53,891 nucleotides of DNA from CAZGXM01 sp964529795 (GTDB taxonomy: Bacteria > Bacillota > JADQBR01): contig CAZGXM010000008.1 of assembly GCA_964529795.1 (NCBI GenBank), positions 1 through 53,891 on the forward strand. The letters are read 5' to 3'. The translations under genes were made by a program, and so were the position numbers. This document shows positions 34,020 through 41,282 of the stretch, piece by piece. Below the pieces are notes generated by a model. It saw only the letters and a list, made by a program, of their open reading frames with translations. It was not told the origin of the DNA and made no database searches. Position 1 is the stretch's first letter, and the number at the start of each line of letters is the position of its first letter.

Positions 34020-35237
34020 GTGAAAACACGGAAAAAACCAATTAAAGCTGTTCTCTATGCCACGGGCGCAATACTGTTGGCCATCTCCATGGTCGCCTAT
34101 CCCAAAGAGGTATTTGAAGCATCACGGCGCGGGTTGGATGCTTGGTGGAATATTGTCTTTCCCGCACTACTACCGTTTTTCATCATCTCTCATTTACTGA
34201 TGTCTTTCGGCATCGTCCATTTCATGGGAGTATTGCTGGAACCACTAATGAAACCGGTCTTTAACGTCCCGGGGAATGGCGCCTTTGTCATGGCCATGGG
34301 ATACACGTCAGGGTTTCCCATCGGCTCCGTCCTAACTGCAGACTTAAGAAAAAATAACCTCTGCACCCGGATAGAGGGAGAAAGGTTAATTTCATTTACC
34401 AACAATGCCAGCCCGTTATTTATATTTGGCGCGGTGGCCATTGGCATGTTTCAAAACCCTCAACTGGGCGCCGTCCTTGCAGCGGCCCATTACTGCGCAA
34501 ACCTTTGTATGGGCCTGTTGTTACGCTTTCACGGCTATAACGACCCGGAAGAAATGCAACAAACTCTTAATAACAAAGGTCTGCTGCGTCGCAGTATTCA
34601 AGTAATGTTAGCAGTACAGCAAGATAACCAAAAACCTCTGGGCCAACTGCTGGGAGAAGCAATTAAAAAATCCGTGGTTACTTTGAGTTCTATCGGCGGA
34701 TTTATTATTTTGTTCTCGGTAGTAATGGAAGTGTTGTTACAGTTGGGAATCATCCCGTTAGTCTCCCATTTTTTGGGACAATTACTGGTATTCTTCGGGA
34801 TGGACAGTCAACTGTCTTTATCTCTTTCCGCCGGATTGTTCGAAGTAACCCTGGGCGCGAAAATCGCCAGTGAAATCAATGTGCCTCTTTACCAACAATT
34901 AATCGCGGTGAGTATGGTGATGGGATGGAGCGGGTTGTCCGTACACGCTCAGGTAGCCAGCATCATAGCCGACACCGACCTGCGTTTCTGGCCCTTTGTC
35001 ATCAGCCGTATCGGACACGGGATTTTGGCGACACTGTTCATCACCCTGTTTTGGGGCCCGGCACACCCGGTTTTTAGCCACCTGGGACAAAGAGAAATTG
35101 TCCCTGCCAGTATACAGGGATACTGGCGGGCTGTACTAATATCCTTATTGATTTCTTTGCTTTTAATAATCACTGCATTAGTTTTATCCATAATTATTTC
35201 CATCCGGCGTAATACTTTCGGCTTCCGTATACATTAG
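34020..35237 (+). CDS. ylbJ: Sporulation integral membrane protein YlbJ
   Basis: Polytopic membrane protein of the nucleoside-recognition (Gate) type, required for spore cortex formation in Bacillus. I choose the GTG at 34020, 6 bases behind AAGGTG, giving 405 residues; an upstream ATG at 33975 has no ribosome binding site. About eight hydrophobic segments are present, with the typical RRGLDAWWNIVFPALLPFF near the start and MAMGYTSGFPIG near 93-104. A plus-strand gene in a minus-strand neighbourhood. I could not find a clear sigma-E promoter in the 157-base gap upstream. Its end overlaps the opposite gene by 4 bases. Confidence 0.93.
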   Translation: MKTRKKPIKAVLYATGAILLAISMVAYPKEVFEASRRGLDAWWNIVFPALLPFFIISHLLMSFGIVHFMGVLLEPLMKPVFNVPGNGAFVMAMGYTSGFPIGSVLTADLRKNNLCTRIEGERLISFTNNASPLFIFGAVAIGMFQNPQLGAVLAAAHYCANLCMGLLLRFHGYNDPEEMQQTLNNKGLLRRSIQVMLAVQQDNQKPLGQLLGEAIKKSVVTLSSIGGFIILFSVVMEVLLQLGIIPLVSHFLGQLLVFFGMDSQLSLSLSAGLFEVTLGAKIASEINVPLYQQLIAVSMVMGWSGLSVHAQVASIIADTDLRFWPFVISRIGHGILATLFITLFWGPAHPVFSHLGQREIVPASIQGYWRAVLISLLISLLLIITALVLSIIISIRRNTFGFRIH

Positions 35238-35707
35238 CTGGCATGTTTTGCTTTGGCGTTCTTTAACTCCTGCCGTCCCTTACGGACTACGGACAAGGTT
35301 TTCTCCAGACTTGTTTCCAAATTGGACATTATTTCATCAGCATAATCTGTAGAACCATTCCTGATTTGTTGTGCTGATTTTTTAGCCTGAATGAGCATTT
35401 CTTCTGCCTGCCTGCGGGCCTTTTTCACAATCTCTTCCTCGGAAATCATGCGATTTATCCGGGAACGCGCCTCCTGCAAGATATGTTCCGCTTCCTGTTT
35501 TGCTTCCTGAAGCACTCTCTGCCTTTCCTTGTGGACCTGTTGAGCTTCACGCAGCTCCCCGGGAAGCTTGCCCCTCACCTTATCCAATATTTCCAGCAGC
35601 ATCGCCTGGTCCACCACCACTTTGCCCGTAATTGGCACCCTGGTGGCATTGGTCAGCAGTTCCTCCATATCATCCAACAACTTCAGAGCTCCCTCCAATT
35701 GATCCAT
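35234..35707 (-). CDS. Helical protein resembling ATP synthase B/H-type stalk proteins
   Basis: 157 residues, almost wholly alpha-helical with a charged coiled coil (about 50-125: rich in Glu, Lys, Gln and Ala, for example EAKQEAEHILQEARSRIN). No enzyme motif, membrane helix or signal peptide. Proteins of this kind are found next to rsmD/coaD and ylbJ in Peptococcaceae and are often named ATPase or subunit-H-like because of the coiled coil; the name says little about function. It starts 17 bases after rsmD and is convergent with ylbJ. Confidence 0.8.
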   Translation of the reverse strand: MDQLEGALKLLDDMEELLTNATRVPITGKVVVDQAMLLEILDKVRGKLPGELREAQQVHKERQRVLQEAKQEAEHILQEARSRINRMISEEEIVKKARRQAEEMLIQAKKSAQQIRNGSTDYADEIMSNLETSLEKTLSVVRKGRQELKNAKAKHAS

Positions 35708-35724
35708 GAAAAAACCTCCCCCAG

Positions 35725-36270
35725 TTAACTTTTTCTAAAGAATACAACTGCAGTATCCCCATACTTTCGTGTCGATAACTGCTTCAAACCGCAAAAACTT
35801 TCGGGCAGGCGGTCCCCGCTTCTTGTTTCAACCATGACAATTGCCGAGCGTGATAACAGTTTATTTGTAACCAACACATCCAGTACTTTTTCACCCAACT
35901 GTTCGGTATAAGGCGGGTCAATGTAGACCAAGTCAAATTCTGCACCATGCAAACGAGGCAATACCGCAAATACGTCTCGGCAAAAAACGTCAGCCTGCCC
36001 CTCAAAGCAGGTATTCCTGACATTTTCCCTGATACTTTTTACAGCAGCCCTGTCACTTTCAATAAATACCGCCTTTGCTGCCCCCCTGCTGAGTGCCTCA
36101 ATTCCCATGGCACCACTACCGGCAAATAAGTCTAAAAACCGGGCTTGTAAAATATACGGTGCAATGATGTTAAAGACCGCTTCCCTTACCCGGTCACCGG
36201 TGGGCCGGGTTTTTAACCCCTTGGGAGCTTTTAACCTTCTGCCCTTCGCGCTGCCGGCTATTATACGCAA
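35725..36270 (-). CDS. rsmD: 16S rRNA (guanine966-N2)-methyltransferase
   Basis: Methylates G966 of 16S rRNA. It is 181 residues. N-terminus MRIIAGSAKGRRLKAPKG and TRPTGDRVREAVFNI, SAM-binding FLDLFAGSGAMGIEALSRGA (about 44-63), and the base-methylation motif DPPY in LVYIDPPYTEQ (about 118). In most Firmicutes coaD follows directly; here it does not. Confidence 0.96.
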   Translation of the reverse strand: MRIIAGSAKGRRLKAPKGLKTRPTGDRVREAVFNIIAPYILQARFLDLFAGSGAMGIEALSRGAAKAVFIESDRAAVKSIRENVRNTCFEGQADVFCRDVFAVLPRLHGAEFDLVYIDPPYTEQLGEKVLDVLVTNKLLSRSAIVMVETRSGDRLPESFCGLKQLSTRKYGDTAVVFFRKS

Positions 36271-36294
36271 ACTACGCTCACCTCAACACATGTA

Positions 36295-36303
36295 ATTATA
36301 ACA
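36295..36303 (-). promoter_or_regulatory. Extended -10 promoter candidate for rsmD
   Basis: Minus-strand TGTTATAAT (TGn plus perfect TATAAT), 25 bases before the rsmD ATG; the -35 at the proper distance is weak. Confidence 0.55.
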
Positions 36304-36511
36304 TAATCTGGTATAAACCTCGATCATTTTCTTCAATCCCCAACCTGGCTTGAAAATGTAACACAATTTACCTGGTTAATGTCTATTATTAAACCTGGTT
36401 GCCAAAAAATTTACGTTTTTCCTCTTTTCATATCATCAAAAACCTTTTTGCGAATTTTTAATTTAACACGTATATTATTTTTTTTAGCAGTCCATACTAT
36501 TGATGAACCAT

Positions 36512-36562
36512 GAAGAGCTTAGAGGTTATTTTTACAAAATAACCCTCCCCCATGAGCTCTTC
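36512..36562. other. Nested inverted repeat, 51 bases
   Basis: Outer arms GAAGAGCT (36512-36519) and AGCTCTTC (36555-36562) pair perfectly; inner arms GAGGTTATTTT (36522-36532) and AAAATAACCCTC (36536-36547) pair with one bulged C around a 3-base loop. No T-run on either side, so not a simple terminator. It could be a structured RNA element, a processing site or a remnant. Confidence 0.6.
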
Positions 36563-36582
36563 CTCCGGTTTCTCCTCTCCCA

Positions 36583-36609
36583 AGAAAGGCGACTGTCAGT
36601 CGCCTTTCT
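36583..36609 (-). terminator. Terminator behind the small zinc-ribbon gene
   Basis: Minus-strand stem AGAAAGGCGACTG / CAGTCGCCTTTCT (about 12 bp with a 2-base centre), ending in TTTCTT. It lies directly after the stop at 36615. The T-run is short and interrupted. Confidence 0.6.
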
Positions 36610-36614
36610 GTATT

Positions 36615-36782
36615 TTACAAGGGCCTTTTCGGTTTTTGCTCTTCTTTTGCCTGGTATTGTACTTTATTACTGCAATAGTTACATATATAAGGAGCGTGAG
36701 GATTTTTTCTCAGTTTTTGAAAATCCTTGTGAATTTTAGTCAATTCTTCTTTTTTACCACAGATAGAGCAGCGGACTTCCAT
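36615..36782 (-). CDS. Small zinc-ribbon protein, DUF2197-like
   Basis: 55 residues from the ATG at 36782, behind GGGAGG. Two CxxC pairs, CSICGK near residues 5-10 and CNYC near 34-37, with ELTKIHKDFQKLRKNP between them, match the DUF2197 family (YlaI-like) of spore-forming Firmicutes. No function is known to me. The C-terminus is basic (KEEQKPKRPL). It lies head to head with gpr, with 161 bases between the starts. Confidence 0.75.
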   Translation of the reverse strand: MEVRCSICGKKEELTKIHKDFQKLRKNPHAPYICNYCSNKVQYQAKEEQKPKRPL

Positions 36783-36880
36783 AAAATCGCCTCCCAAAAT
36801 ACATGTTTCCCGCTTCAAAATTTAGTTCGACAGTTTCATGCCTTTATCCTGCTCCACTAAAATTCATAACAGTAAGAAGA

Positions 36881-36910
36881 GTATAGAAAGCTTCGGTTCT
36901 TCCCATAATA
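36881..36910 (+). promoter_or_regulatory. Sigma-G/sigma-F-type promoter candidate for gpr
   Basis: -35 GTATA (36881-36885), 18 bases, -10 CATAATA (36904-36910), which fits the forespore consensus GHATR and CATnhTA. Transcription would start near 36917, just ahead of the AAAGGAGGG at 36925. gpr is a forespore gene in Bacillus, which agrees. Confidence 0.55.
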
Positions 36911-36943
36911 AAAACAATACCCGCAAAGGAGGGCATTGGCAGG

Positions 36944-37924
36944 TTGGAAGCTAAATCATTTTTACAAACCATGGGAGTAGCATTGGACCTGGCCGTGGAA
37001 GCCCATGAATTGGTTAGAGGCGATGCTCGGGCAGAAGTCCAAGGTGTAAAGGAAAGCAAAGAAGAGCACGAATTCTGTTCGGTAACCACCGTCAGCATTC
37101 TCAATGCTCAAGGAGCGCAGATGCTGGGCAAGCCCCGGGGAAATTACATCACTATTGATGCACCGGATATCCGGCATAACGATGCCAGGGTGCAGCAGGA
37201 AGTCAGTCAGGTTTTGGCAGAAAAATTACAGTTGCTGCTGCACAACTTTAAACTCAATGAAAATACACTGGTTCTTTTGGTCGGCCTGGGTAACTGGGAG
37301 GCAACACCCGACGCCCTGGGACCAAGGGTAATAAACCATAGTTTGGTTACCCGGCACTTGTATAAATATGCTCCGGACACCGTCAAGGGAGGAGGTCTTC
37401 GTCCCGTAGCAGCTTTAGCGCCCGGGGTGCTGGGAATTACCGGTATTGAAACGGCAGAAATCATCAAAGGAGTAGTAGAAAAAACAAAACCTGCCTTAAT
37501 TATTGCTATTGATGCCCTGGCAGCCAGGGCAGTGGAAAGAATCAGCACCACCGTCCAATTGGCAGATACCGGCATCAACCCCGGTTCGGGTATTGGCAAC
37601 CAGCGTAAGGGAATTAATTTCAACACTATGGGTGTACCAGTAATTGCCATCGGCGTACCGACAGTTGTTCATGCCGCAGTGTTTGCCTTTGAAACATTTA
37701 CCAATTTATTAGAAAAAAATCCAAATTTTAAAGCTACAATCAATCAACAAATGATACAGGAAAGTGTTAAAGAAGTCCTGGTGCCGTTCGGAGGCAACCT
37801 GACGGTGACTCCAAAAGAAATAGATGACTTGATTGACAGGATAGCGAAAACAATTGCTTTGGGTGTTAATCAAGGTCTCCATCCCGGTGTCGGCGCCGAA
37901 GAAGCGAATCAATTGTTACAGTAG
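36944..37924 (+). CDS. gpr: Spore endopeptidase GPR
   Basis: Aspartic-type protease that degrades alpha/beta SASPs at germination; made as a zymogen in the forespore. It is 326 residues from a TTG at 36944, 10 bases behind GGAGGG. N-terminus ALDLAVEAHELVRGD is the pro-region boundary typical of GPR; VLLVGLGNWEATPDALGP (about 110-127), ALAPGVLGITGIETAEI and IAIDALAARAVERI hold the acidic residues of the active site. Its substrates, the SASPs at 38061-38779, are encoded facing it. The combination makes a compact spore DNA-protection unit. Confidence 0.96.
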   Translation: MEAKSFLQTMGVALDLAVEAHELVRGDARAEVQGVKESKEEHEFCSVTTVSILNAQGAQMLGKPRGNYITIDAPDIRHNDARVQQEVSQVLAEKLQLLLHNFKLNENTLVLLVGLGNWEATPDALGPRVINHSLVTRHLYKYAPDTVKGGGLRPVAALAPGVLGITGIETAEIIKGVVEKTKPALIIAIDALAARAVERISTTVQLADTGINPGSGIGNQRKGINFNTMGVPVIAIGVPTVVHAAVFAFETFTNLLEKNPNFKATINQQMIQESVKEVLVPFGGNLTVTPKEIDDLIDRIAKTIALGVNQGLHPGVGAEEANQLLQ

Positions 37925-38020
37925 TACAATAGAAATTTTTGGGCCCAGGAAACCTGTTGATTTTTTTTAATATTGATTGAATAATTAGCTTAAAAAAAAC
38001 ATAAACTGAAAATAAGTTTA

Positions 38021-38050
38021 AAAAAATCAAAAGCGGGCCTTCCGACCCGC
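38021..38050 (-). terminator. Terminator behind the SASP genes
   Basis: Minus-strand stem GCGGG / CCCGC with an 8-base loop, followed by TTTTGATTTTTTT, 11 bases after the stop at 38061. Weak stem but long T-run. The gap to gpr (37925-38060) is AT-rich and holds nothing else that I can see; no separate gpr terminator is obvious. Confidence 0.65.
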
Positions 38051-38060
38051 ACAAGGTTTG

Positions 38061-38294
38061 TTATTGTAACGCGGTGGGTTGGCCGGCTTGATTGGCAAAC
38101 TGCTGCTCATAAGCTTGGATCATTTTTCTTACCATGTTGCCACCCACTGCTCCATTCAATTTAGCAGGAACATCACCGAGGTAACCTTGGTAATTCTGAA
38201 TGCCAATTTCGGCTGCAGTTTCTTGCTTAAACTGTTCCATAGCTTGTTGCGCTTGAGGAACTACTAAGGTATTACGCTTTTGTCCAGCTGCCAA
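38061..38294 (-). CDS. Alpha/beta-type small acid-soluble spore protein (copy 1)
   Basis: Coats and protects spore DNA and is an amino acid store. The best start is the TTG at 38294, 8 bases behind AAAGGAGG, giving 77 residues (the GTG three codons upstream overlaps the binding site). Sequence order is canonical: NTLVVPQAQQAMEQFKQE, the GPR site around QETAAEIG, then GAVGGNMVRKMIQAYEQQF. It has a longer C-terminal tail than its neighbour. It lies 45 bases downstream of copy 2 with no terminator between, so probably co-transcribed. Confidence 0.93.
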   Translation of the reverse strand: MAAGQKRNTLVVPQAQQAMEQFKQETAAEIGIQNYQGYLGDVPAKLNGAVGGNMVRKMIQAYEQQFANQAGQPTALQ

Positions 38295-38339
38295 GACTGC
38301 CACCTCCTTTAAAGCTTAATATATATCTTTTAAAAACCG

Positions 38340-38555
38340 TTACTGAGTGGTGTTAGCCAGGTTTTGTTCGTAAGCTTGAATCATCTTACGAACCATGTGA
38401 CCGCCTACCGCTCCCCATTGCCTGGAGGGAATGTCACCACCATAACCACCTGTCCAGTTCAATCCTACTTCAGCTGCAGTTTCATACTTGAATTGTTCCA
38501 TTGCTTTTTGAGCTTGCGGAACTACTAATTGGTTGGTTTTTTGTCCTGCTGCCAC
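38340..38555 (-). CDS. Alpha/beta-type small acid-soluble spore protein (copy 2)
   Basis: 71 residues from a GTG at 38555, 8 bases behind AAAGGAGG. NQLVVPQAQKAMEQFKYE is followed by the GPR cleavage region YETAAEVG and by GAVGGHMVRKMIQAYEQNL. It contains a tryptophan pair in the linker (NWTGGYGGDIPSRQWG), unlike copy 1. A forespore-type promoter candidate lies at 38587-38615. Confidence 0.94.
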   Translation of the reverse strand: MAAGQKTNQLVVPQAQKAMEQFKYETAAEVGLNWTGGYGGDIPSRQWGAVGGHMVRKMIQAYEQNLANTTQ

Positions 38556-38586
38556 TGTAATCACCTCCTTTGCAGCTTGGTAGTCT

Positions 38587-38615
38587 TAGTATTGCTCACA
38601 TGCATGTTTTTATAC
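38587..38615 (-). promoter_or_regulatory. Sigma-G-type promoter candidate for the SASP pair
   Basis: Minus-strand -35 GTATA (38611-38615), 17 bases, -10 AATACTA (38587-38593), one mismatch to CATnhTA. About 35 bases upstream of the GTG start of copy 2. Confidence 0.5.
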
Positions 38616-38653
38616 TGTGTTGTTGCTAGAAGTATTTGTATGCGTTGACAGGA

Positions 38654-38779
38654 CTATCTTTCTTTGGATTTAATTTTCCTTTTCCGGGAATGATGAAGGC
38701 CCATTTCCTGAGCAATCTCGTATTTAAATTGTTCTAATTGACTATCCATTGTATTTTTAGCATCCTTTTCTGTTTTCAT
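38654..38779 (-). CDS. 41-residue SASP-like protein (N-terminal half only)
   Basis: Short frame from ATG 38779, behind GAGGTGAAG, to TAG 38654. It contains SQLEQFKYEIAQEMGL (about residues 13-28), which matches the first helix and GPR cleavage site of alpha/beta SASPs (KYEIA followed by acid and hydrophobic residue), then a basic tail HHSRKRKIKSKER. It lacks the second conserved block GxVGGxMVRKMIQ. A forespore-type promoter candidate sits at the right distance (38800-38828). It is either a shortened but functional SASP relative or a truncated copy under decay; the intact ribosome binding site and promoter favour expression. Confidence 0.7.
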   Translation of the reverse strand: MKTEKDAKNTMDSQLEQFKYEIAQEMGLHHSRKRKIKSKER

Positions 38780-38799
38780 TTTTTCTTCACCTCATTAAC

Positions 38800-38828
38800 T
38801 ATTATCTGCGCATAAAAAGAAACTATGC
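38800..38828 (-). promoter_or_regulatory. Sigma-G-type promoter candidate for the mini-SASP
   Basis: Minus-strand -35 GCATA (38824-38828), 17 bases, -10 GATAATA (38800-38806), one mismatch to CATnhTA. The predicted start of the RNA is very close to the ribosome binding site at 38788-38793, so the leader would be short. Confidence 0.5.
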
Positions 38829-38871
38829 TGGAAACATTATCAGTATGGTCCGGCTTTACACATCACAACCT

Positions 38872-38901
38872 AAAAGGCCTAACCGAAAACGGTTAAGCCT
38901 T
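38872..38901 (-). terminator. Terminator behind recG
   Basis: Minus-strand stem AAGGCTTAACCG / CGGTTAGGCCTT (one mismatch), loop TTTT, then TTAGG; 20 bases after the recG stop. The T-run is weak. Confidence 0.6.
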
Positions 38902-38920
38902 ATATATTCGAAAATACATT

Positions 38921-41266
38921 TTATGAAATTTTAAGCGTACCAAAACGAAACTTTATCAACTGAGAAAAATATTTCAATTGCTGCTCAGTTATTGTTTGCA
39001 CAAACTGCTGTGCATCTGCCGCCGCTCGTGGAATTACCGGTCCGTCACGCAGCAAGTCCACAACTTTAAATTCAGGCAAACCATGCTGCCGGGTACCGAA
39101 AAACTCGCCCGGCCCTCTTAGGCGCAAGTCTTCTTCGGCAATAACAAAACCATCATCGGTCTCCTCCATCACTTTCAGCCGTTCTTTTGCCACACCGGTT
39201 TTTGGCTGACCCATGAGAATACAATACGACCGGTGCCGGCCCCGGCCTATTCGCCCGCGCAATTGGTGCAATTGGGCCAAACCAAACCTTTCAGCGCCTT
39301 CAACCAGCATCACCGAAGCGTTGGGTACATCTACCCCCACTTCAATCACCGTGGTGGACACCAGGAGATTAATCTCCCCCCGGTAGAACCCCTGCATATT
39401 TTTTTCTTTTTCGCCTGCTTTCATCTTTCCGTGCACCAGGCCAATATTAAACCGGGGGAAACGCTTGGCCAAATTTCGTGCTGTTTCCTCAGCTGCAGCC
39501 AGGTCTAATTTTTCTGACTCTGCCACCAGTGGGCAAACCACATACACCTGTCTGCCGGCAGCCATTTCCCGGTCCAGAAAGTCCAACACGCGCCCACGGC
39601 GCTCTACACCCACCCAGCGGGTGATTACCCTCTGTCTTCCCGGAGGTAATTCGTCGATGACGGAGACCTGCAAGTCGCCGTACAACGTCAACGACAGGGT
39701 CCGGGGAATTGGCGTTGCTGTCATAACCAGCAGGTCAGCATTTTGCCCTTTTGACAGCAAACTATCCCGCTGGAGTACACCAAAGCGGTGCTGTTCATCC
39801 ACAATGGCCAAGCCTAAATTTTTAAACTGCACTTTTTCCTGAATAAGGGCATGTGTACCCACCACCACCTGCACCTGACCGGACAGTATACCGCCCAGAA
39901 CCCTCTCTTTTTCCTTTTCGGACATGCTGCCGCTAACCAGTGCCACGTTAATACTCAGCGGTGAAAAAAGCGATGTAACCGAACGATAATGCTGCCTGGC
40001 TAAAATTTCAGTGGGAGCCATCAATGCAACCTGATAACCATTAGCCACCGCCTTAACTGCAGCGGCTGCCGCCACAACGGTCTTCCCGGAACCCACATCT
40101 CCTTGCAATAGCCGCGTCATTGGCTGAGACCGGTTCATATCTTGTCGAATTTCATTAATGACACGCCGCTGGGCACGGGTAAATGTAAACGGTAAACCGG
40201 CCAAAAAGTCTTGCCACAACCTGCCTTCGTGAATATGGGCAATTCCCTGCCTGCGCTTTACCCGGGCCGCCCGCTGAGACATAGCCACCTGCAACAAAAA
40301 TAACTCTTCGTAAACCAGGCGCTGCCTGGCCTTTGTCAATTCCGGCCAACTACCGGGAAAATGAACCTGCCATAATGCCTGGTGCAAATCCATAAAACGA
40401 TACTTTTCCCGTAATGAACAAGGTAAAATTTCACAATCATCCGGTAGTTCTTCCAACGTCCGGTAGATTATTTGCCGGAGGGTTCGCTGAGTTAATCCTT
40501 CCGTAACAGCATAAATGGGGACAATCCGGGCTGTGTGTACCGGATCATCCTCCCTGTTATTTATTATTGTAAACTCGGAAACGTTTATCTCCCAGCATCC
40601 CCGGTGCAGGCGGGGCTTCCCGGTAATAATTATCTCCACTCCCGGCCTCAATTTGGTCTTTAAATAACTTTGGTTAAACCAAACCGCAAATCCGTAACTT
40701 TCTCCATCATAAACCAGCGCCTTGACAATGGTAAGGCCTTTTCGGAGTTTTAAAAGTTCCACCGAACGCACGGCAACCTGTAAGGTTTCGACACAATCAA
40801 TATTCAACCGGTTAAATTTTTTCAAGCTGGTCCTGTCCGCATACCGTTTTGGCAGGTAATAAAGCAGGTCGTAGATAGTTTCGATGCCCAACCGCTGTAA
40901 TTGCTGTCTGCGTTTTGGGCCGATACCCCTTACCTGTTCTATACCCTGCCGGAAAAAATCATTCCCGAAAGGATGGTCCGGTTCAGCATTCTCCGGCAAT
41001 ACAGCCAATTTTTCCAATAAAGCCGAAATCCGTGCCAATATTTCTTCCCGACTATTATAATCACTGTAACGGTATGCTGCAGACAAGCGTACCAGCTCGT
41101 CAATTGCTTTTAGTTGTGCCGGAGACCAACATCCTTCAGAACGCAAAACCTGACACCGGTCCTGCAAATAGGTGGCGAAACCGCCCAGAACTCCGGCACC
41201 CGTGTACGCTCCCTTTTTTTCACTGGTCACAACTTGCTTTAATTCTTTAAGGGTTGCTTCTAGCAA
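38921..41266 (-). CDS. recG: ATP-dependent DNA helicase RecG
   Basis: Branch-migration helicase that remodels stalled forks and Holliday junctions. It is 781 residues from a TTG at 41266 (behind GGGGTGG), about 100 residues longer than the Bacillus protein because of an N-terminal helical extension before GIEQVRGIGPKRRQQLQRLG. The wedge OB-fold follows (about 150-260), then helicase motifs: QGDVGSGKTVVAAAA (motif I), DEQHRFG (II), TATPIPRTL (III), TTVIEVGVDVPNA (V) and QLRGRIGRG (VI). A similar extension occurs in Thermotoga-type RecG. It normally follows yloV; here only a fragment of that gene is left. Confidence 0.97.
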   Translation of the reverse strand: MLEATLKELKQVVTSEKKGAYTGAGVLGGFATYLQDRCQVLRSEGCWSPAQLKAIDELVRLSAAYRYSDYNSREEILARISALLEKLAVLPENAEPDHPFGNDFFRQGIEQVRGIGPKRRQQLQRLGIETIYDLLYYLPKRYADRTSLKKFNRLNIDCVETLQVAVRSVELLKLRKGLTIVKALVYDGESYGFAVWFNQSYLKTKLRPGVEIIITGKPRLHRGCWEINVSEFTIINNREDDPVHTARIVPIYAVTEGLTQRTLRQIIYRTLEELPDDCEILPCSLREKYRFMDLHQALWQVHFPGSWPELTKARQRLVYEELFLLQVAMSQRAARVKRRQGIAHIHEGRLWQDFLAGLPFTFTRAQRRVINEIRQDMNRSQPMTRLLQGDVGSGKTVVAAAAAVKAVANGYQVALMAPTEILARQHYRSVTSLFSPLSINVALVSGSMSEKEKERVLGGILSGQVQVVVGTHALIQEKVQFKNLGLAIVDEQHRFGVLQRDSLLSKGQNADLLVMTATPIPRTLSLTLYGDLQVSVIDELPPGRQRVITRWVGVERRGRVLDFLDREMAAGRQVYVVCPLVAESEKLDLAAAEETARNLAKRFPRFNIGLVHGKMKAGEKEKNMQGFYRGEINLLVSTTVIEVGVDVPNASVMLVEGAERFGLAQLHQLRGRIGRGRHRSYCILMGQPKTGVAKERLKVMEETDDGFVIAEEDLRLRGPGEFFGTRQHGLPEFKVVDLLRDGPVIPRAAADAQQFVQTITEQQLKYFSQLIKFRFGTLKIS

Positions 41267-41282
41267 ATCTGCACCACCCCGG

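Larger units (their letters stand above)
36271..36614. other. 344-base AT-rich gap between rsmD and the zinc-ribbon gene
   Basis: No coding frame that I can support. It contains, from left to right, an extended -10 promoter candidate for rsmD (36295-36303), three copies of ACCTGG (36343, 36370, 36393), an AT-rich stretch, a nested inverted repeat (36512-36562) and the terminator of the small zinc-ribbon gene (36583-36609). Confidence 0.7.

Noticed and set aside
36512..36562. Riboswitch or intrinsic terminator
   Set aside because: No T-run on either strand and no match to a riboswitch core that I know; kept only as a structured repeat.
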